Source of the DNA: Phycisphaerales bacterium
GTDB lineage: Bacteria > Planctomycetota > Phycisphaerae > Sedimentisphaerales > Anaerobacaceae
DNA length: 47,240 bases
NCBI GenBank assembly: GCA_020352215.1
Contig: CP070675.1
Location: forward strand, 2,240,803-2,288,042
Reading direction: 5' to 3'
Part shown: positions 42,515 to 47,240 of the stretch, piece by piece
Layout of the letters: every line of letters starts with the position of its first letter
Numbering within the stretch: the stretch's first letter is position 1
Notes under the pieces: model-generated
What the model saw: the letters and a program-made list of their open reading frames with translations, nothing else
Told to the model about the DNA's origin: nothing
The model's database searches: none
Position numbers and translations under genes: made by a program

Positions 42515-44176
42515 ATGAAATACTCAGACAGTTCTGTGATCAGAATGGTGTACCTGGTATTCGCGGCAGTTATTGTTGCGGGTGGGCGACAGAACACGCG
42601 CGGAGATTTCGTCTTCTGTGAGCCGACGAATCTTGGGCCACCTGTGAACACATCGCAGAGCGACGGCACTCCGTGTATCTCGGCAGATGACCTTTCCCTT
42701 TACTTCACGTCTAACCGGTCCGGCGGATCTGGATCTCATGATTTGTGGGTGGCAACACGCTCCTCAAGGGGTGACAACTGGTCTTCTCCCAAGAATCTTG
42801 GGTCCTCAGTGAATAGTTCAGCTCCGGACTACTTTCCGTGCATTTCCGCTGACGAGCTGTCACTCTACTTCTACTCAACACGTCCGGGCGGGCGGGGCGG
42901 AGGGGACATCTGGCTAACCACGCGTACGAGCGCCGGCGGGGCTTGGAAAAAGGCGGTCAATGCCGGGGCACTGATAAACAGCGCATACGAGGACGTATCC
43001 CCGAATTTGTCCTCTGATGGTCTGACCCTGTTGTTTGCATCGAACCGATCTGGTGGTTACGGCAACTACGATCTGTATATCTCGGTGCGCGACTCCCAGC
43101 AGTCACCCTGGTCCGCTCCCACTAATCTTGGTCCAGCCGTCAACAGTGCACATCTCGACGCCGCTCCAAGCCTGTCGTCCGATGGTCTTGCACTGGTCTT
43201 TCACTCGATGCGCCCAGGCGGATCCGGCAGCTACGACCTGTACTGTGCCCGCCGGGCAACTATATTCGACGAGTGGTCAGCCCCCTTAAATCTCGGCTCA
43301 ACCGTTAATAGTTCATACTCTGAGTTGGCGCCGAGCCTTGCTTATGACGGACGGTCGTTGTACTTCAGCGACCACTATATGCTTCCACCTCGGCCCGGTG
43401 GACGCGGCATCGATGACGTCTGGGTGGTGTCTATCGCTCCTATCGTGGATTTCAACGGTGACAGAGTCGTGAACCTGAAGGATTTCTCGAAGCTTGCTCA
43501 GCACTGGCTCCAAAACGAACCACCGGTTGACGTTGCTCCGGCGCCTCTCGGCGACGGTGGAGTGGATATTAGGGATGTCGCTACGTTGGCTGAGTACTGG
43601 CTACAAGAGATCGGCCTTGTGGCCCACTGGAAGCTGGACGAGACGGAAGGTGGCATAGTCCACGACCACATCGGTGGCAACAATGGCTACGGCCCCCCGG
43701 ATTTACTTTGGCGGCCGGAGGGCGGCAAGGTAGGGGGTGCCCTCGAATTAGATGGCATAGACGATTCTCTTTTCACGACGTTTACGTTGAACCCGGCAGC
43801 CGGACCGTTTAGTGCGCTTGTCTGGATTAGAGGTGGTGGTCCGGGACAGGTGATCCTATCGCAGATAGGCGGCGCGAACTGGCTCTATGCCGACCCGTCG
43901 GAGGGTAAGCTCATAACAGACCTGAAAGGCGCCGGTCGCTTTGGAGGTCCGTTGAGGTCAGAGACTGTTATCACTGATAACGAGTGGCACCACGTCGGCC
44001 TTTCGTGGGACGGGTCGACTCGAACTCTATACGTTGACCATCTCGAAGTCGCCAAGGACACCCAAACAACCCTGGTGGGTTCAGAAGGCGCTGCGCAAAT
44101 TGGCACCGGAAGCGCTCCTGTGCCCGGCACTTTCTGGGCCGGTCTTATTGATGACGTCCGTATCTACAGGCCCTGA
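42515..44176 (+). CDS. Exported PD40 propeller, dockerin-like and LamG protein
   Basis: 553 aa from the ATG at 42515. AAGGAAGGAG lies just upstream and a signal peptide follows, so the in-frame ATG at 42449 is rejected. A PD40/TolB-like propeller covers about residues 30-290, with five repeats of the form NLG..VNSS..D..PSLSSDGL.L.F.S.RPGG..SYDLY. A two-half dockerin-like segment follows (DFNGDRVVNLKDFSKLAQHW and a second half ending LAEYWLQ). A C-terminal LamG domain (about 365-553, HWKLDETEGG to IDDVRIYRP) ends the protein. Probably a secreted or surface protein binding cell-wall or carbohydrate material. The same propeller type occurs outside the membrane in the two kinases. Confidence 0.85.
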   Translation: MKYSDSSVIRMVYLVFAAVIVAGGRQNTRGDFVFCEPTNLGPPVNTSQSDGTPCISADDLSLYFTSNRSGGSGSHDLWVATRSSRGDNWSSPKNLGSSVNSSAPDYFPCISADELSLYFYSTRPGGRGGGDIWLTTRTSAGGAWKKAVNAGALINSAYEDVSPNLSSDGLTLLFASNRSGGYGNYDLYISVRDSQQSPWSAPTNLGPAVNSAHLDAAPSLSSDGLALVFHSMRPGGSGSYDLYCARRATIFDEWSAPLNLGSTVNSSYSELAPSLAYDGRSLYFSDHYMLPPRPGGRGIDDVWVVSIAPIVDFNGDRVVNLKDFSKLAQHWLQNEPPVDVAPAPLGDGGVDIRDVATLAEYWLQEIGLVAHWKLDETEGGIVHDHIGGNNGYGPPDLLWRPEGGKVGGALELDGIDDSLFTTFTLNPAAGPFSALVWIRGGGPGQVILSQIGGANWLYADPSEGKLITDLKGAGRFGGPLRSETVITDNEWHHVGLSWDGSTRTLYVDHLEVAKDTQTTLVGSEGAAQIGTGSAPVPGTFWAGLIDDVRIYRP

Positions 44177-44244
44177 GCGCCGAGTAAATCGAGAACCCAG
44201 CGCGTTAGCGCCCACCGCAGGCAAGAAAGGAAGGAGTTACAACC

Positions 44245-46539
44245 ATGAAGACACAAGAAACGACAAGCAAGATCAAATGTAATTGCCTTTGCGTCCTATG
44301 CTGCTTGATGCTCGCCTTGCTATTTGGTCGAGCTTCCGTGAGTCTGGCAGCGGAGGACACATGGACAAGGAAGGCCAACATGCCAACGGCAAGGTATGAC
44401 TTCGGTACCAGCGTAGTGAATGGGAAGATCTATGCCATTGGAGGTGGGACATCTTTTTACACAAAATCAGGTCTCAAGACTGTAGAAGAATATGATCCAG
44501 TGACAGACACTTGGATGCGGAAAAAAGACATGCCAACTGGAAGACAGGCTCTCTCCACATGCGTAGTGGACGGAAAGATATATGCTATTGGGGGCATAGT
44601 CAGTCCGCCCGGCTCGGGACTCCGGGCGGTGGAAGAGTACGACCCGGCGACTGACTCCTGGACAAAAAAGGCCGATATGCCAACGGCACGAGCGGGAGTT
44701 GCCAGCTGTGTGGTGAATGGAAAGATCTACGCCATTGGAGGCGTGGCCAACGCACCGGGGCCGGGCCTTGCGATAGTCGAGGAGTATGATCCGGTCGGCG
44801 ACACCTGGACGAGGAAGAAAGACATGCCAACCGCGAGGCATTTTCCCGGTATAAGCGTTGTCGACGGGAAGATATATGTCATCGGAGGTATAAGGCATTG
44901 TGATTACACAAGTTCTCTCTCAACAGTCGAAGAATATGACCCGGCTACTGATACCTGGACGACAAAGACAAGCATGCCGACCGCAAGAACCGCTCTATCC
45001 GCCAGCGCGGTCAATGGAAAGATCTACGCTATCGGAGGCGCACGCAATTACAAGTCAACAGCAACAATTTTTCCTACTGTGGACGAGTATGATCCGGCAA
45101 CCGATGCCTGGACGATCAGGGCTGAAATGCCAACGGCGAGACAGTCGCTGTCCACCAGTGCAGTCAGTGGGAAGATCTACGCCATTGGAGGGTCGACGGC
45201 ACCTTTCCCCTGGTCGCCCACAGCAACCGTGGAAGAATATACCCCAATTGCTGCTGTCAGCGACTCTGTCTCGGGCTCTGGGGCCACGGCCGCCATAAAC
45301 GAGAACCAGTTCGCCGGCTCAGCAACGCTTAACATCCACGGGCAGGAGAAATCGGCAGAGCTGCTGGTGACCGTCCTGGCAGAGCCGGAAATCGACGCCA
45401 ACGGGGTCCACCACGTCGTCGCCTCGCACACCTTTACCTTCGCCGACGGCAGCAGCATCACAACATCCGATCAGGAGACCGCTGAGCCTACGGCGACACC
45501 CGGCCTGTATACGCTCACTGCGAACATGGATATCGTGTCGGGAACCGGAATCTACGAGGGGGTTAGTGGTCAACTCATTGCCAACGGCACGATTGATTTT
45601 GCTGCAGAACCACCGGCAGCGCAATTCGAGCTAACAGGCACAATCGTTGAGGATACTACCGGAGTTGGGGCTACGGCTGCTATCAACGATTATCAGTTCG
45701 CCGGAACCGCTACGCTCAGTATTCACGGCGAGGAAAAATCTGCGGATTTGCTGGTCACTCTGCTCGCGGAGCCTGAAGTCGACGCCAATGGCGTGCAGCA
45801 TGTGGTAGCTACTCATACTTTCACCTTCACCGATGGAAGCAGCTTCACGACGTCGGACCAGGAAATCGCCACGCCAACGGCTACGCCCGGCCTGTACATC
45901 CTCACTGGAATTATGGACCTTGCGTCAGGCACGGGAATGTACGAGGCCGTCACCGGCCGCCTTGGTGTCAACGGGACAATCGATTTTGCGGCACAAACAC
46001 CGGCAGCCCAATTTGATATCGCCGGAGCGGTCATCGAGAGCACGACGGGCGCAGGGGCCACCGCTGCTATTAACGATCATCAGTTCGCTGGCACCGCCAC
46101 GCTCAATATCTACGGCCAGGAGAAGTCCGCAGAGCTGTTGGTGACTTTGCTGGCAGAGCCTGAAGTGGGCCCTGATGGGGTGCAGCACGTCGTGGCCACT
46201 CATACTTTCACCTTCGCAGATGGAAGCAGCTTCACGACGTCGGACCAGGAAACCGCCGAGCCGACGGCTACTCCCGGGTTATATACCCTCACCGCAAACA
46301 TGGAGGTCGTCTCTGGAACGGGAATCTATGAAGGAGTCAGTGGCTATCTTGTCGCTAACGGCACGATTGACTTTGCGGCACAGCCACCGGCAGCCCAATT
46401 CGAGCTCGTCGGAGCAATCTCTGTCTGCGGCGATCTGAGCCATCCGTATCCGACAGGCGATCTGAACCGGGACTGCCGCGTTGACTACGCCGACCTTGCC
46501 CTTATTTGCGCGTGTTGGCTTCAGGACAACAATCCCTAA
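44245..46539 (+). CDS. Exported Kelch protein with three 129-aa barrel-like repeats and dockerin-like end
   Basis: 764 aa with a Cys-containing signal peptide (about 1-36). Six Kelch repeats (about 38-335; repeating MPTAR...VVNGKIYAIGG and VEEYDPATDTW) should form a complete six-bladed propeller. Three tandem repeats of exactly 129 aa follow (DNA period 387 bp from 45280), each with QFAGSATLNIHGQEKSAELL, HVVATHTFTFADGSSFTTSD and GTGIYEGVSG..ANGTIDFA. The last resembles the GTG-x-Y-x-G-x-x-G motif of allene-oxide-cyclase/dirigent-like barrels, an inference. The C-terminal GDLNRDCRVDYADLALICAC is half a dockerin-like repeat. AAGGAAGGAG precedes the ATG. The next gene encodes a stand-alone copy of the 129-aa domain. 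Confidence 0.88.
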   Translation: MKTQETTSKIKCNCLCVLCCLMLALLFGRASVSLAAEDTWTRKANMPTARYDFGTSVVNGKIYAIGGGTSFYTKSGLKTVEEYDPVTDTWMRKKDMPTGRQALSTCVVDGKIYAIGGIVSPPGSGLRAVEEYDPATDSWTKKADMPTARAGVASCVVNGKIYAIGGVANAPGPGLAIVEEYDPVGDTWTRKKDMPTARHFPGISVVDGKIYVIGGIRHCDYTSSLSTVEEYDPATDTWTTKTSMPTARTALSASAVNGKIYAIGGARNYKSTATIFPTVDEYDPATDAWTIRAEMPTARQSLSTSAVSGKIYAIGGSTAPFPWSPTATVEEYTPIAAVSDSVSGSGATAAINENQFAGSATLNIHGQEKSAELLVTVLAEPEIDANGVHHVVASHTFTFADGSSITTSDQETAEPTATPGLYTLTANMDIVSGTGIYEGVSGQLIANGTIDFAAEPPAAQFELTGTIVEDTTGVGATAAINDYQFAGTATLSIHGEEKSADLLVTLLAEPEVDANGVQHVVATHTFTFTDGSSFTTSDQEIATPTATPGLYILTGIMDLASGTGMYEAVTGRLGVNGTIDFAAQTPAAQFDIAGAVIESTTGAGATAAINDHQFAGTATLNIYGQEKSAELLVTLLAEPEVGPDGVQHVVATHTFTFADGSSFTTSDQETAEPTATPGLYTLTANMEVVSGTGIYEGVSGYLVANGTIDFAAQPPAAQFELVGAISVCGDLSHPYPTGDLNRDCRVDYADLALICACWLQDNNP
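45280..46440 (+). repeat. Three tandem 387-bp coding repeats
   Basis: The GGGGC[CT]AC start of each unit falls at 45280, 45667 and 46054, exactly 387 bp apart. The units differ at many synonymous and some non-synonymous positions, so the duplications are not recent, yet length is perfectly conserved. Confidence 0.85.
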
Positions 46540-46590
46540 CGGCCGAGCAAATTGAGCACCAGGCGATGATGCTGCTGTTCTTTGTGAAAA

Positions 46591-46612
46591 GGAGGTAATG
46601 CGAATGAATTAA
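46591..46612 (+). promoter_or_regulatory. Strong ribosome-binding site followed by a start-stop mini-ORF
   Basis: AAAAGGAGGT is followed at normal spacing by ATG AAT TAA (46604-46612), with a second in-frame ATG at 46598. The mini-ORF encodes at most four residues and lies 114 bp upstream of the next gene. It is either a minimal regulatory ORF or the relic start of a lost gene. Confidence 0.4.
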
Positions 46613-46725
46613 ACGACGAGGTTTGTGAGTGTTTTCCGTTGTGGCTTTTGCAGTATTCTAATGGTTACACGCGCGTTCTTTAAATGTATCTTTTGAAGAT
46701 TCCAGTTGAATTGAGGAGTACTTCT

Positions 46726-47232
46726 ATGAAATCAAGAATGAGAAAACTGACTTCAAAATGGTCCAGGCGTATCCTTGCCCTGGTGGTACTGGTGGTCTTG
46801 AGCACAGCTATTGCCGAACCCGCCAAAGACCCGGTATCGGGTTCGGGGTCTTCGAGTGCCATCAGTGAATACCAGTTCGCAGGCTCAGCAACGCTAGTCA
46901 TTCGCGGAGTGGAGAAACCGGCAGACCTACTGGTCACTCTGCTGGGACTCACAGTGAGCGAGGATGGAGTGCAACATGTGGTGGCCACACATACGTTCAC
47001 TTTTACTGACGGAAGTGGAAGCATCACGACATCAGATAAGGAAATTGCCGAACCCACCGATGAACCTGGCCTTTACACGCTCAATGCGAACATGAAGGTC
47101 GTCGAAGGGACGGGGATCTATGAAGGCGTAAGTGGCCATCTTACCGCTCACGGGACCATCGACTTCCGCGCACTGCCGGCAGCCGAGTTTGAATTGAGAG
47201 GGTCGATCTCCCACGTCGGAGAAGAGGAATAG
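46726..47232 (+). CDS. Exported single-domain protein, stand-alone copy of the 129-aa repeat
   Basis: 168 aa from the ATG at 46726, which follows TTGAGGAGTACTTCT; the in-frame ATG at 46684 is less likely. A signal peptide or N-terminal anchor (about 1-37, RRILALVVLVVLSTAIA) is followed by one copy of the barrel-like domain found three times in the upstream Kelch protein: QFAGSATLVIRGVEKPADLL, HVVATHTFTFTDGSGSITTS and GTGIYEGVSGHLTAHGTIDF. It ends with the acidic tail GEEE and has no Kelch or dockerin-like part. It probably arose by duplication from the neighbour or donated the repeats to it. Function unknown. Confidence 0.82.
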   Translation: MKSRMRKLTSKWSRRILALVVLVVLSTAIAEPAKDPVSGSGSSSAISEYQFAGSATLVIRGVEKPADLLVTLLGLTVSEDGVQHVVATHTFTFTDGSGSITTSDKEIAEPTDEPGLYTLNANMKVVEGTGIYEGVSGHLTAHGTIDFRALPAAEFELRGSISHVGEEE

Positions 47233-47240
47233 GGACCGCA

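Noticed and set aside
1..47240. CRISPR arrays, tRNA or rRNA genes, transposases
   Set aside because: No regularly spaced short repeats, cloverleaf-like sequence with CCA-type ends, rRNA-like sequence or transposase motif was found by reading.

Overview
The window reads as chromosome of a planctomycete, most likely of the Phycisphaerae/Sedimentisphaerales type. The evidence is its gene families: a Tat-exported Gfo/Idh/MocA oxidoreductase and a Tat-exported sulfatase, giant secreted proteins built from FN3-like, LamG and PA14 modules with dockerin-like C-termini, PEP-CTERM-like tails, a planctomycete-type ECF sigma factor, and membrane Ser/Thr kinases carrying TPR and beta-propeller sensor parts. 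The assignment is inference from gene content. No rRNA, tRNA, CRISPR array, transposase or phage gene was seen.

Layout. 1-3447: a small unknown gene, a Gfo/Idh/MocA oxidoreductase and a sodium:solute symporter, probably sugar or polyol catabolism. 3448-14938: three tandem paralogous giant secreted proteins (951, 1218 and 1159 aa). Each has its own promoter, a leader with short ORFs, a signal peptide and a GC-rich terminator; a dead fourth gene start lies between the second and third. The proteins share a constant scaffold with three exchangeable slots, one of them between the two halves of the C-terminal dockerin-like repeat. 15198-18340: a membrane-anchored TPR protein and a sulfatase. 18341-20208: two copies of a promoter plus short-ORF leader, one before a gutted gene and one before a small membrane-anchored protein. 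20088-29884, minus strand: a secreted beta-helix protein, a GH32-like lipoprotein followed by a complete ribose-type ABC importer (one fructan/fructoside operon), a PEP-CTERM-like protein and two relic PEP-CTERM-like tails. A promoter-hairpin-terminator unit of about 90 nt on the plus strand may encode a small RNA. 30271-31905: a DUF1846 (UPF0371) protein.

32744-42370 is a signalling block: a periplasmic DUF3365-type protein with a CxxCH haem motif, overlapping a Ser/Thr kinase gene; then a secreted coiled-coil protein, an ECF sigma factor and a second, larger kinase of the same design. 42515-47232 holds three secreted proteins: PD40 propeller + dockerin-like + LamG; six Kelch repeats + three 129-aa repeats + half a dockerin-like repeat; and a free-standing copy of the 129-aa domain.

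How it fits together. This looks like a saprophyte of sulfated or fructan-type polysaccharide, with a surface display repertoire made by domain shuffling and several one-component phospho-signalling genes. The most unusual signals are the slot-based architecture of the three giant proteins, the repeated promoter/short-ORF leaders at five loci, the haem-sensor/kinase overlap and the four-copy 129-aa barrel-like domain. Function is inferred throughout from motifs and layout; no database search was possible.
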